DNA of 64,000 nt from Niveispirillum sp. SYP-B3756 (GTDB lineage Bacteria > Pseudomonadota > Alphaproteobacteria > Azospirillales > Azospirillaceae), in NCBI RefSeq assembly GCF_009495745.1, contig NZ_WIDQ01000004.1, forward strand, positions 434,001-498,000, written 5' to 3'. This document shows positions 27,001 to 34,757 of the stretch, one piece after another. The position numbers and the translations under genes were made by a program. Numbering within the stretch: the stretch's first letter is position 1; each line of letters begins with the position of its first letter. The notes below the pieces were generated by a model. That model saw only the letters and a program-made list of their open reading frames with translations, made no database searches and was not told the origin of the DNA.

Positions 27001-28523
27001 TGGTCAGTGGCCTGACGCTGGCAACCAGCGCGACGCCGGCGTCGGGCGTGGGCAGCTACGCCATCACCGGTTCGGGTGCGACGGCGGCGAATTACACAAT
27101 CAGCTATCAAGCTGGTGCGCTGAGCATCACCCCTGCGGCCTTGACCATCCGGGCCAATGATGCCAGCCGGACCTATGGCGCGGCGAACCCCGCCTTTACG
27201 GCGCGCTATGATGGTTTGGTGAATGGTGACACGGCCTCGGTGGTCAGCGGCTTGACGCTGGCAACCAGCTCGACGGCTTCGTCAGGCGTGGGCAGCTATG
27301 CTATCACCGGTTCGGGTGCGACGGCGGCAAACTATACGATCAGCTATCAGGCTGGAGCGCTGGGCATCACCCCGGCGGCTCTGACCATCCGGGCCAATGA
27401 TGCCAGCCGGACCTATGGCGCGGCGAACCCCGCCTTTACGGCGCGCTATGATGGGTTGGTGAATGGTGACACGGCCTCGGTGGTCAGCGGCTTGGCGCTG
27501 GCGACCCGCGCGACGGCGGCATCGGGTGTGGGTAGCTACGCCATCACCGGTTCGGGTGCGACGGCGGCAAACTATACGATCAGCTATCAGGCGGGTGCGT
27601 TGAATATCACCCCGGCGGCCTTGACCATCCGTGCCAACGATGCCAGCCGGACCTATGGCGCGGCGAACCCCGCCTTCACGGCGCGCTATGATGGTTTGGT
27701 GAATGGTGACACGGCGTCAGTGGTCAGTGGCTTGACGATCAGTACCGATGCCACGCCGGCTTCCAATGTCGGGGCCTATCGGATCAACCTGTCGGGGGCG
27801 ACGGCCGCGAACTATACGATCAGCCTGCAATCCGGTACCTTGACGGTCATCCCGGCCGCGCTGACCATCCGGGTGGCGGATGCCAGCCGGGTACGGGGGG
27901 CGGCGAACCCCGCTTTCACCGTGATCTATGACGGCTTCGTCAATAATGACAGTGCCGGCATCGTCAGCGGGTTGGGCGTGGCGACCCCAGCCACCAGCCT
28001 GTCCGATCTGGGGTCGTACCGCATTACCGCCAGCGGGGCGGTGGCGGCCAATTATACGATCGCCTATCAGGAGGGGACGTTGACGGTGACAGCCCCCCCC
28101 GCCGGGCAGCTGCCGGGGCCGATCGCCTCGCTGGTGCCGGTCACCCAGGTGAATGCCATCAGCAATGTGCCGCCGCCCCTGCCAGCCGTCGCCAATGCCG
28201 GGGTGCCTGGTGGTGGCGGCACCGTGGCGGCGGTCCTGCAGCCGGGCAATCCACCCGCCAGCAACGGCGGCACCGGTGGCGAAAGCCCCGCTGCCGCTGG
28301 CGGCCAGCCGGCGAACCAGAGTGACGCTCCGGCGGACCGCCTTGCCGAGGCGGCGGCCCCGACCGGTTCCGCCCCTGTCAGCGGCAGTGTGAATGACCGG
28401 GTGACGGCGCCGCAGGTGCTGATCCCCGGCCTGCTGGTGCGGCAGACTGTACCGCCGCCGGTTCCGGTGACGGGCACGCCGGGGTTGGACCAGAATTATC
28501 CGGTGATGGGGCAGGGCTGGTAA
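21084..28523 (+). CDS. TpsA exoprotein: filamentous-haemagglutinin secretion domain plus MBG repeats
   Basis: A 2479-residue two-partner-secreted surface protein. An extended signal region is followed by the TPS secretion domain (about 50-300; NQSSDRALVNWSRFD, NRVTGGAATRFDGTL, LLNEAGIFFGSTAQINAAGFLAST). Then comes a right-handed beta-helix region rich in short Gly/Asn/Ser turns (about 300-1130). From about residue 1135 there are MBG-type repeats (YGAANPAFTARYDGLVNGD): one divergent unit, thirteen near-identical units of exactly 80 residues, then one diverged unit. The tail is Pro/Gly/Ala-rich and ends MGQGW. Adhesion or matrix roles are typical. The first ATG is at 21084; GTG 21147 is an alternative start with a more usual signal peptide. 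Confidence 0.9.
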   Translation: MGGKVWPSPFPRPRNRQGSAPVPRKNAFSPRALPLFMLLSGVSALALQAQAQQAPALAPTGASVVSGKVGIETNGAQTIINQSSDRALVNWSRFDTAAGQQVQVNQPGSSSLLVNRVTGGAATRFDGTLSANGQVFLLNEAGIFFGSTAQINAAGFLASTGRLDEQSFLAGGSVRIELADSLSRIVNQGVIQVAEGGYAALAAGIVQNRGVVEARLGHVVLSGAESFTLDLAGDGLLSFAVPAGSAAGQVLNQGHLGADGGTVLLTARGGRDAMAGVINSSGTVQAQTVQERGGRIIIAGDDGVSVELSGRVDASAASGQGGGIRVDGGAIALTAASLSADGASGGGTVAIGGSPKGDRLAQTVAMDAASQISADAKAQGDGGRITLWSRKATKAEGAISAQGGTAGGDGGFVEVSSKGGVRLTGAVSLAALAGKGGTLLLDPTDIIIDDLADLSGIGAADLGVSVETLAASSASIVYLEADNNIIIRDLAAGGVTMLPDVSLSLKAGLDSGAAEGSIKFLTSGTQLTTSGSGRITLDARGNIDGAFKLSSGAGDIVVAAGGTMRLTGADIRTSSGDITLVAGHHSGGQGAIVLTDTNIHADHGWVILSGGPGLDTTSLLEIYSATGTASDAAGITLSNSSISIDQGEITLRGRGSDFGASGGNHGIAITNGSVLSAGDGYISLYGEASGTGGGSYGVLVSGASTRLSITGSGGLSLRGTATDSVGRGQGDNSGIVIADGAALSVATGAMRLTGSGGTTDLAGPEDSDDGGNDGVRIQGAATRLTINGGRLVLNGTGGTAGTGSSGADSLGVVVDGALIAGTSGSELTIIADGDSAATADAHGEKGIGLWLGNGAVLGQAGSDATLSLELRDLAISGGAAILGAGTIAIATRDSADSIGLGDGVTGSLHVSAAEMAAISSSFTQRTIGQLEGSGELRVGDVALTGRTRLRMDGADGRIILSGAVDAGENSLSLNGGGISQTGSSVLTVGVLNADAVGSLSLTGANRISELGTIKAGSGVDIRSTSTLTVGDVDAGAGTLQLLADGVDLILGAAATLRNSGAGHDIILASTRDFKADDTASLTAGGRWLIYSRSAATADLGTLSGTVLRGRSYADHPPSGVTQSGNLVLYAASGTLTVTANGFTRAYGAANPAFTYTVTGFEAGDTLDNTISGAALLGTSATAASGVGTYTISISQGTLANSKGYDFSYATGTLTINPAALAITANDASRTYGAANPAFTARYDGLVNGDTASVVGGLTLATSATAASGVGSYAITGSGATAANYTISYQAGALSITPAALMIRANDASRTYGAANSAFTARYDGLVNGDTASVVSGLTLATSATASSGVGSYAITGSGATAANYTISYEAGALSITPAALIIQANDASRAYGAANPAFTARYEGLVNGDTASVVSGLTLATSATASSGVGSYAITGSGATAANYSISYQAGALSITPAALTIRANDASRAYGAANPAFTARYDGLVNGDTASVVSGLTLATSATASSGVGSYAITGSGATASNYTISYQAGALSITPAALTIRANDASRTYGAANPAFTARYDGLVNGDTASVVSGLTLATSATAASGVGSYAITGSGATAANYSISYQAGALSITPAALTIRANDASRAYGAANPAFTARYDGLVNGDTASVVSGLTLATNATASSGVGSYAITGSGATASNYTISYQAGALSITPAALIIQANDASRAYGAANPAFTARYEGLVNGDTASVVSGLTLATGATAASGVGSYAITGSGATASNYTISYQAGALSITPAALTIRANDASRSYGAANPAFTARYDGLVNGDTASVVSGLTLATGATAASGVGSYAITGSGATAANYTISYQAGALSITPAALTIRANDASRPYGAANPAFTARYDGLVNGDTALVVSGLTLATGATASSGVGSYAITGSGATAANYTISYQAGALGVTSAALTIRANDASRAYGAANPAFTARYDGLVNGDTASVVSGLTLATSATPASGVGSYAITGSGATAANYTISYQAGALSITPAALTIRANDASRTYGAANPAFTARYDGLVNGDTASVVSGLTLATSSTASSGVGSYAITGSGATAANYTISYQAGALGITPAALTIRANDASRTYGAANPAFTARYDGLVNGDTASVVSGLALATRATAASGVGSYAITGSGATAANYTISYQAGALNITPAALTIRANDASRTYGAANPAFTARYDGLVNGDTASVVSGLTISTDATPASNVGAYRINLSGATAANYTISLQSGTLTVIPAALTIRVADASRVRGAANPAFTVIYDGFVNNDSAGIVSGLGVATPATSLSDLGSYRITASGAVAANYTIAYQEGTLTVTAPPAGQLPGPIASLVPVTQVNAISNVPPPLPAVANAGVPGGGGTVAAVLQPGNPPASNGGTGGESPAAAGGQPANQSDAPADRLAEAAAPTGSAPVSGSVNDRVTAPQVLIPGLLVRQTVPPPVPVTGTPGLDQNYPVMGQGW
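24738..27857. repeat. Thirteen tandem 240-bp repeats inside the exoprotein gene
   Basis: Units start at 24738 and every 240 bases to 27618, each encoding one 80-residue MBG domain; unit 13 diverges in its second half. Units 1-12 are almost identical, with small family-specific variants (RAYG, RTYG, IIQAND with YEGLV). Length is conserved to the base, so the array is likely kept by unequal crossover and gene conversion. A longer block, 25381-25703, recurs at 25861-26183 with two mismatches. Confidence 0.95.
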
Positions 28524-28524
28524 G

Positions 28525-31500
28525 ATGCAGCGGCAGATGAAGGATTGGATGCTGGCGCTGGGCGCCCTGCTGCCGCTGGTGCTGGCCGGATGCGCCGGGC
28601 CGGGAGCTGTACCGCTGACAGCCGGGACAAACGGCCCCGCCGCGTCCAGCGGCGGCGCCGGCGTGCCGGCCGGTACCGATGCCGGCGGCCGGCAATGCCG
28701 CGCCACCGCCTTGCCGCCGCTGGCCGGTGGCACCCAGGTCTGGGACATTGCCTGCGGGGAGGAGGGGGAGGCCGGGGGTCAGCTCTGGTCCCGCCCCGCC
28801 GCCGCCCTGCCGGTGGGGCGCGATGATCTGCGCCGCCTGTCCGACCGCAGCGACTGGGCCAGCCAGTTGGCGCTGAAGGCCAGTTGCCAGGAACCGCAAT
28901 GGCTGCCCACGCCCTTGGGCGAGGCGATGGTGCAGAATTGCCAGCTCCGTGAAGGGGGCTGGCCGCATCTGTCGCTGGTGCTGGCGCTGGAGGGACGGCT
29001 TTATCAGGCCGATGGCATCCCGGCCATGGCCGATCCTTTCCTGGCCGCCATCGCCATGGCAGCCGGCAAGCCCGCCCCCGCCCCGGTGCTGACGGCGGCC
29101 TTGGGGCTGGGTGAGCGGTCCTTTGGCAAGGGGGAGGTCACCCGTTTCGATGGCGACCGCCGCCAGGGCCGGCTGGCCAACAGCCTGGAGAATTTCGCGG
29201 CGGCTGAGGCATCATATCGCCGGGCGCTGGCCATGCAGACCCGCATCCTGGGGCCGGACGCGCCGGGCCTTGGCGACACGCTGATGGCCCTGGCGCTGGA
29301 GGTGAGCAACCAGGGCCGCAATGAGGAGGCGGATGGCCTGTTCGACCGGGCCGAAGCGCTGATCCAGCGGTCGTTCGATCCGGCCTTGCGGGCGCGATTG
29401 TCGGCCTATCGCGGTTATCACGCGCTGGCGGCCGGGCGGCCGGAAACCGCCCTGGTCCTGGCCAAGGCCGCCAGTGCCGCCCGCCGCCAGCGCGTGGCGG
29501 AGCTGGAGGGCGATGACCCCACCGGCCTGAACCGCGCCGTGCTGGGCAATCTGACGGCGGCGCGCGCCGAACTGATCCATAGTCTGGTGCTGGAGGCCGC
29601 CATCGGCATCCGCCTGCGTCAGGCCCCGCTGGCGGAAGCGGCCAGTGCGGAGGCGCGGCGCATTTTCGACCGCACGCCGGGTCTGCCCTCCTGGTGGCAG
29701 CCGCGTCTGCTGGCCCAGCAGGGCATGGCTGATGCCATGGCCGGGCGCACGCGGGAAGGGCTGGAAAAGCTGGCGGCTGCGACGGCGGCCAGCCGCGCTT
29801 TGTTCGGCGAAGGCTGGCCCGTCGCCAGCCTGTTGCTGGAACGCGGCCGGGTGGCGGCAGAGGCCGGGCTGAACGAGGTGGCCCTGGTCAGTTTCGAGGC
29901 GGCCTTTACCATCATCCGCAGTGCCGACCAGCCGCCAGCCCAATTGCCGCTGGACCGCATCGCCCCTTATCTGCGGGCATCCCTGGCGGTGGCGAAGGCC
30001 AAACCGGCAGAGGCAGCGGCCCTGCACGCCGCCATGTTCCAGGCGGTGCAGTTGGTGCGCGAAGGGGCGGTGGGCCAGACCATTGGCCGCGCCGCCGCGC
30101 GTTTTGCCACCAGTGACCCGGCAGCGGCCGAGGCGGTGCGCAGCCAGCAGGAAGCCGCCCGCCAGCGCGACCGGCTGCGGCTGGATCTGGCGGCGGAAAC
30201 CGCCAAGCCGGATGGCCAGCGCTCACCCGCGCGTGAACAATCCCTGCGCACAGAGCTGGAGGCGGCCGGCCGCCGGGCCGATGCCGCCGATCAGGCGCTG
30301 GCCAGCCGCTTCCCCGATTATAACCGCCTGACCCGCTTCACCACGCCCACCGGGGCAGAGGTGGCCGCCGCCCTGCGGGAAGAGGAGGCGCTGTCGCTGT
30401 TCGCCTTTGCCGATCAGGGCGGCTTTGGCTTTCTGGTGCGGCCCCAGGGGGTGACGGCCTATGCGGTGGAATTATCGCGGGCGGAGCTGACCCGGCAGGT
30501 GCAGGGGCTGCGCCGGGTCTTTGTGCCGCGTGACGGTGGGCTGCTGCCGTTCGATCTGGCGGCGGCGCATGGGCTGTATCAGGCGCTTTACGGCCCGGTG
30601 GCGGCGGAAATGGCCGGGGTGCGGCGGCTGGATCTGGTGCCGGGTGGCCCGCTGCTCAGCCTGCCGCCGGCCCTGCTGGTGACGGCACCGGCGGCGGCGG
30701 GGGATTACGCCGGGGCGGCGTGGTTGGCGCGGGGGCGGGCCATTGCGGTGGCGCCATCGGTTCCGGCCTTCCTGTCGCTGCGCCGGCTGGCCAGCCGCTC
30801 CACGGCGCAAAAGCCCTTCATCGGGTTCGCCGCACCGCCCTTCCAGGGGGCGGTGGGCCGTGCCGATGGCATGGCGGCCCTGGCCAAGGAATGCCGCACC
30901 GGCGGGGCCGTCGATCCGGCCCTGCTGCGCAGCCTCGCCCCGCTGCCGGAAACGGCGGATGAAATCCGCCAGATCGGCCAGGGGCTGGGGGCAACGCCCG
31001 ATGCGCTGCTGACCGGGGCGGCCGTCACCAAGGCGGCGCTGCGCCGGGCCAGCCTGTCCGATTACCGGGTGCTCTATTTCGCCACCCACGGGCTGCTGCC
31101 GGGGGAACTGCGCTGTCAGGCCGAGCCCGGATTGGCTCTGGCCCCGCCCACCAGCGCCAACCCCGATCCGGCGGATGACGGGTTGTTGACGGCATCGGAC
31201 GTGGCGACCCTGCGGCTGAATGCTGAACTGGTGGTGCTGTCGGCCTGCAATACGGCGGGTGGGGGCCAGTTGGGCGGGGAATCCCTGTCCGGTCTGGCCG
31301 AGGCCTTCTTCTTCGCCGGGGCCCGCAACCTGCTGGTGACGCATTGGCAGGTGCCGTCAAAGCCCACCGTGGCCCTGATGACCGACAGTTTCGCCGGCCT
31401 GCCGGCGGCGGGTGGCGATGCGGCAGCGGCGCTGGCGACGGCCCAGATGCGGCTGGCCGCCAGTCCCGGCACCGGCCATCCCTTCTTCTGGGCCGCCTTC

Positions 31501-31536
31501 ACCCTGATCGGGGATGGGCTGGTGCCGGTGCGGTGA
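28525..31536 (+). CDS. CHAT-domain (caspase-like) protease lipoprotein with TPR-like repeats
   Basis: 1003 residues. A lipoprotein signal with lipobox LVLAGC (C23) and no Asp after the Cys points to outer-membrane anchoring. Residues about 190-480 contain helical TPR-like repeats (SLENFAAAEASYRRALAMQTRILGP is typical). The C-terminal CHAT peptidase (about 640-1000) keeps the His of YFATHGLL (H855) and the Cys of LSACNTAG (C908). It starts one base after the exoprotein stop, so it is translationally coupled. The context suggests it processes or anchors the secreted MBG protein, which is inference. Confidence 0.85.
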   Translation: MQRQMKDWMLALGALLPLVLAGCAGPGAVPLTAGTNGPAASSGGAGVPAGTDAGGRQCRATALPPLAGGTQVWDIACGEEGEAGGQLWSRPAAALPVGRDDLRRLSDRSDWASQLALKASCQEPQWLPTPLGEAMVQNCQLREGGWPHLSLVLALEGRLYQADGIPAMADPFLAAIAMAAGKPAPAPVLTAALGLGERSFGKGEVTRFDGDRRQGRLANSLENFAAAEASYRRALAMQTRILGPDAPGLGDTLMALALEVSNQGRNEEADGLFDRAEALIQRSFDPALRARLSAYRGYHALAAGRPETALVLAKAASAARRQRVAELEGDDPTGLNRAVLGNLTAARAELIHSLVLEAAIGIRLRQAPLAEAASAEARRIFDRTPGLPSWWQPRLLAQQGMADAMAGRTREGLEKLAAATAASRALFGEGWPVASLLLERGRVAAEAGLNEVALVSFEAAFTIIRSADQPPAQLPLDRIAPYLRASLAVAKAKPAEAAALHAAMFQAVQLVREGAVGQTIGRAAARFATSDPAAAEAVRSQQEAARQRDRLRLDLAAETAKPDGQRSPAREQSLRTELEAAGRRADAADQALASRFPDYNRLTRFTTPTGAEVAAALREEEALSLFAFADQGGFGFLVRPQGVTAYAVELSRAELTRQVQGLRRVFVPRDGGLLPFDLAAAHGLYQALYGPVAAEMAGVRRLDLVPGGPLLSLPPALLVTAPAAAGDYAGAAWLARGRAIAVAPSVPAFLSLRRLASRSTAQKPFIGFAAPPFQGAVGRADGMAALAKECRTGGAVDPALLRSLAPLPETADEIRQIGQGLGATPDALLTGAAVTKAALRRASLSDYRVLYFATHGLLPGELRCQAEPGLALAPPTSANPDPADDGLLTASDVATLRLNAELVVLSACNTAGGGQLGGESLSGLAEAFFFAGARNLLVTHWQVPSKPTVALMTDSFAGLPAAGGDAAAALATAQMRLAASPGTGHPFFWAAFTLIGDGLVPVR

Positions 31537-31557
31537 GGGGGTGTTGGTCTGTACGCG

Positions 31558-32088
31558 TTACGGTTGGTTCGACCAGCCGTGACGGATGATCTCCTTCATC
31601 TCACTGAAAAGAGCGATCAGGTCCGGCACCATACGTTCCATGCATTCCATGGTGCCGTCATATTCCGGTCGCACCATCGCCATTTCCGGTAAACGCTGAT
31701 CTTCTGGCAAAAGTTTATTCGCGTCTCTTGCCAATCCTATCCAGACGGATCCAATACCCTCTGTTCTATCCACGCGAACACTGTCTAGCATGGGGTCAAG
31801 TATATCATATTTTTTTACAACCAAAGAACCTGTCCATACCCAGCCGCCAATTTCTTCGCTCCCAAACTCTATCATACGCCAACGTTTAAATTGTTTTGCA
31901 GTGGGGTCATTTTTTTTAAAAATATCATATAATTTTTTAAAATCTAACTTCGGGTCAACGTCAATTTCGCTGCTTTTTGAGTATTTTCTACATAAATCAG
32001 CATATTTAAATGGAAAACCTGATGCAGATAACAATGCGTTAAGATGGGCGTGTAGGTGTGGGTTGAATGCCGGATCACTCATAGACAT
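31558..32088 (-). CDS. Probable immunity protein of the adjacent toxin
   Basis: A 176-residue soluble acidic protein of unknown family in AT-rich DNA. The start (ATG 32088, or 32082) overlaps the last codons of the toxin gene by 14 bases, with GAGGG just upstream, which is typical of toxin-immunity pairs. It carries several conserved-looking Trp and acidic residues (GGWVWTGSLVVKKYD, VRPEYDGTMECMERM). No enzymatic motif is seen. The role is inferred from size, overlap and matching composition with the toxin tip. Confidence 0.55.
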   Translation of the reverse strand: MSMSDPAFNPHLHAHLNALLSASGFPFKYADLCRKYSKSSEIDVDPKLDFKKLYDIFKKNDPTAKQFKRWRMIEFGSEEIGGWVWTGSLVVKKYDILDPMLDSVRVDRTEGIGSVWIGLARDANKLLPEDQRLPEMAMVRPEYDGTMECMERMVPDLIALFSEMKEIIRHGWSNQP

Positions 32089-33193
32089 TTCCCTCTGTGT
32101 CTCGTATTTTGATGGAAGCCTTTCGAGCTGCTTTTAGTATTTTCTCGGGTATTTTTTTATTTTGCTTTGGCACTTCCAGCCAGAGCTGTCCAGTCAGCTT
32201 TGTTTGTTGAAGAAGTCGAGGTCGTGACTTTACATTGGCGATCTCTGTCCCCGGTGCATATTTTAGCTTGGCCTCAGATATCTTCGCCAATGCAGATTCG
32301 ATTTTGATATCAGCTAACTGAGAGAACTTCATTGATACGGGACCTCCACTGGGCCCTGTATCAATAGCATCTAAAATGTAGTATCCCTTGCCGGTTCGCC
32401 GGACGACATAAATTTGTGTGAATTGGTAACGAGCCGACTGTATTTTTTCCCATTTTATTCCCTCCCTAACATTGTGCCGGAACACCTCTTTCTGCGACAG
32501 CCCGGCGGCGGTGCCCACCTCCCTGGCTTCCACCAGTTCCACCACTTGGAACGTCCGGGGCCGGGCCAGCCCGGTGCCGCGTTCCAGCCGCATCACCAGG
32601 GGGGAGAGCGTGTCGCGGGCGAAGCGGGCGGTGCTGGCCAGGCGGGTGACGGCGGCTTCGGCGCGCGGCGACAGGCGTCCACCCCGCACACCGGTTTCCG
32701 CCGCCAGGAACTCCACCATGCCCAGCGTCTCGCGCTGGGATCGCCCCAGGCTGGCCCGTTCGATCCAGCCCTGCCGGGCCGCCATCTCCGTCCCGCCGAT
32801 GATGCTGGCCTGGATGCCATAGGCGGCCAGATCGAACAGGTAGGCCGCCGCATTGATCGGGGCCGTGGCCACCCGGTTGACCGTGCCCAGCAGGTCGGGC
32901 CGGTCCAGCCCGAAGCTTCGCCTTGTCTCGCCCCCGAAACCGGAAACGCTGGAAAGCGGCCCGATCTCCTGGGCAATCACCTCAGCGATGGAGCGCAGCC
33001 GTTCCGCCGGCGGCTGATAGCTGGGATCGGCGTAAAGGCTGGTTTCCAGCCCGTCCGGTGCCGTCACATGCAGCGGCACGGTGCCGTTGGGGATCAGCCC
33101 ATAGCCGTCCGGCACCCACCAGTCATCGGGCAGTTCCAGCAGGAACAGGCCGACGAAACTGCCGCTCTCCACCGTTGCTGTCTGGCCATCCAT
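32075..33193 (-). CDS. Polymorphic-toxin-like protein with AT-rich C-terminal tip
   Basis: 372 residues from ATG 33193. The N-terminal 240 residues are encoded in GC-rich DNA and include two hydrophobic Ala/Gly-rich stretches (NAAAYLFDLAAYGIQASIIGG); I recognise no family there. From about 32480 downstream the DNA is AT-rich and encodes a Lys-rich domain (LDAIDTGPSGGPVSMKFSQL, YAPGTEIANV, GQLWLEVPKQ, IKIRDTEGNVY). This pattern resembles the restriction-endonuclease-like tips of Rhs and other polymorphic toxins, but I hold that assignment loosely. There is no signal peptide and the secretion route is unknown. Confidence 0.6.
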   Translation of the reverse strand: MDGQTATVESGSFVGLFLLELPDDWWVPDGYGLIPNGTVPLHVTAPDGLETSLYADPSYQPPAERLRSIAEVIAQEIGPLSSVSGFGGETRRSFGLDRPDLLGTVNRVATAPINAAAYLFDLAAYGIQASIIGGTEMAARQGWIERASLGRSQRETLGMVEFLAAETGVRGGRLSPRAEAAVTRLASTARFARDTLSPLVMRLERGTGLARPRTFQVVELVEAREVGTAAGLSQKEVFRHNVREGIKWEKIQSARYQFTQIYVVRRTGKGYYILDAIDTGPSGGPVSMKFSQLADIKIESALAKISEAKLKYAPGTEIANVKSRPRLLQQTKLTGQLWLEVPKQNKKIPEKILKAARKASIKIRDTEGNVYE

Positions 33194-33385
33194 GGGGAAA
33201 ATCCGCCCGCCATTGCGCGGGGGAAGTGTTCCCCAACCGCGCATCGACGGTAAAGCAACCTTGCGGCTTAACCCCGACCCCAACGGGGGTAATGCGGTGG
33301 CGGCGACGGCGCGCCGGCTTGCCGGTCTGACGCCTTTGATTTATGCCATCGATATCACTCAGCCAGCGATCCAGGGAGCCGCCGC

Positions 33386-34585
33386 TTGATCCCCCTTTCC
33401 GAAGCCCGCGCCCGCATCCTGGCCTATGTCGAACCACTGCCGGCGGAGCAGGTGCCGCTGACCCAGGGGCTGGGGCGGGTACTGGCGGCCGATGTGGTGG
33501 CGCGGGTCACCCATCCGCCGACGGCTGTTTCCGCCATGGATGGTTGGGCCGTGCGCACGGCGGATATCGCCACGCTCCCGGCTACCCTGGCCCGTATCGG
33601 GGAGGCACCGGCCGGCCGGCCCTTTACCGGCACGGTGGGGCCGGGGCAGGCGGTGCGTATCTTCACCGGCGGGGCGTTGCCCAATGGTGCCGATACGGTG
33701 GTGGTGCAGGAGGATGCTGACGATCACGGCGCCACCGTCACTCTGCAAGATGGTGGTGGGCCCGGCCGCTGGGTGCGCCCGGCGGGGCAGGATTTCAGCA
33801 TCGGTGATGTGGGCGTGCCCGCCGGGCGGCGGCTGACCGTGCGCGATCTGGCGCTGGCGGCCTCCATGAATGTGCCCTGGCTGAAAGTGCGCCGCCGTCC
33901 CCGCGTTTCCATCCTCGCTACGGGGGATGAGGTGGTGATGCCCGGCGACACGTTGGCACCGGGCCAGATTGTCAGCTCCAATTCCCTGGCGCTCTGCGCC
34001 CTGGTGCGGCAATTGGGCGGGGAGGCGGTGGATCTGGGCATTGCCGGCGACAACCGCGACAGTCTGGCGGAATTGGCGGCCGCCGCCGGCGGCACCGACC
34101 TGCTGGTGACCATCGGCGGCGCCTCGGTGGGGGAGCATGATCTGGTGCGCCCCGTGCTGGGCAGTGCGGGGCTGGAGCTGGATTTCTGGAAAATCGCCAT
34201 GCGGCCCGGCAAGCCGTTGATGTTCGGCCGCATCAAGGGCGTGCCCATGCTGGGCCTGCCGGGCAATCCCGTCTCCGCTCTGGTCTGCGCCTGGCTGTTC
34301 CTGCGCCCGCTGCTGCTGGCCATGCAGGGGCTACCGACGGCGGATGAAACGCGCGACGCGCTGACCGGCGGCGCGCTGGGGGCCAATGACAGCCGGGCGG
34401 ATTTCATCCGCGCCAAGCTGTCCCGCGATGATCAGGGCCGGGAGGTCGCCACCCCCTTCCCGAAACAGGATAGCGGCATGTTGAGCCGGCTGGCCTGGGC
34501 CGACTGCCTGATTCTGCGCGATCCCCACGCCCCGCCCGTGGCCGCAGGCGACACGGTGCGGATCATGCCGCTGGAGGCGTTGTAA
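33386..34585 (+). CDS. moeA: Molybdopterin molybdotransferase
   Basis: 399 residues with MoeA/gephyrin architecture: domain I (IPLSEARARIL), VSAMDGWAVR, RIFTGGALPNGADTVV, and the MPT-binding domain with ATGDEVV, SSNS, GGASVGEHD and LPGNPVS. It inserts molybdate into molybdopterin. The frame begins with TTG 33386, preceded by AGGGAG at 7 nt, and the encoded start IPLSEA matches the family, so TTG initiation is likely. It is followed by lexA, an arrangement I recall from related alphaproteobacteria. Confidence 0.93.
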   Translation: MIPLSEARARILAYVEPLPAEQVPLTQGLGRVLAADVVARVTHPPTAVSAMDGWAVRTADIATLPATLARIGEAPAGRPFTGTVGPGQAVRIFTGGALPNGADTVVVQEDADDHGATVTLQDGGGPGRWVRPAGQDFSIGDVGVPAGRRLTVRDLALAASMNVPWLKVRRRPRVSILATGDEVVMPGDTLAPGQIVSSNSLALCALVRQLGGEAVDLGIAGDNRDSLAELAAAAGGTDLLVTIGGASVGEHDLVRPVLGSAGLELDFWKIAMRPGKPLMFGRIKGVPMLGLPGNPVSALVCAWLFLRPLLLAMQGLPTADETRDALTGGALGANDSRADFIRAKLSRDDQGREVATPFPKQDSGMLSRLAWADCLILRDPHAPPVAAGDTVRIMPLEAL

Positions 34586-34673
34586 CCACCGATCGCTTAA
34601 CGCGAAATCCCGCTCCCCGCCGCATCCCGATGCCAACGTTTGCAAGAAATCGGAACCAAGGCGGAACATCCGG

Positions 34674-34701
34674 TTGACGTTCCGGGATTGTTCTATATGA
34701 T
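34674..34701 (+). promoter_or_regulatory. lexA promoter with alphaproteobacterial SOS box
   Basis: TTGACG (34674-34679), 16 bases, TATGAT (34696-34701) form a sigma-70-like promoter. Between and overlapping the -35 element lies GTTC (34679-34682), seven bases, GTTC (34690-34693), the alphaproteobacterial LexA operator. It is well placed for LexA autorepression. Confidence 0.88.
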
Positions 34702-34757
34702 TGCGGGAGTTTAACGGGAAACCGTTCAGGGCATCCGGAAAGCGGCGAGGGGTAACG

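Noticed and set aside
26517-27110. Minus-strand frame in the MBG repeats
   Set aside because: It repeats with the same 240-bp period, so it is only a shadow of the array.
24738-27857. Regular repeats as a CRISPR array
   Set aside because: The units are 240 bp, in frame and coding for MBG domains; there are no short repeats with unique spacers.
33194-33385. Possible extra small gene between the toxin and moeA
   Set aside because: The frames lack a ribosome site and recognisable sequence; probably a promoter region.
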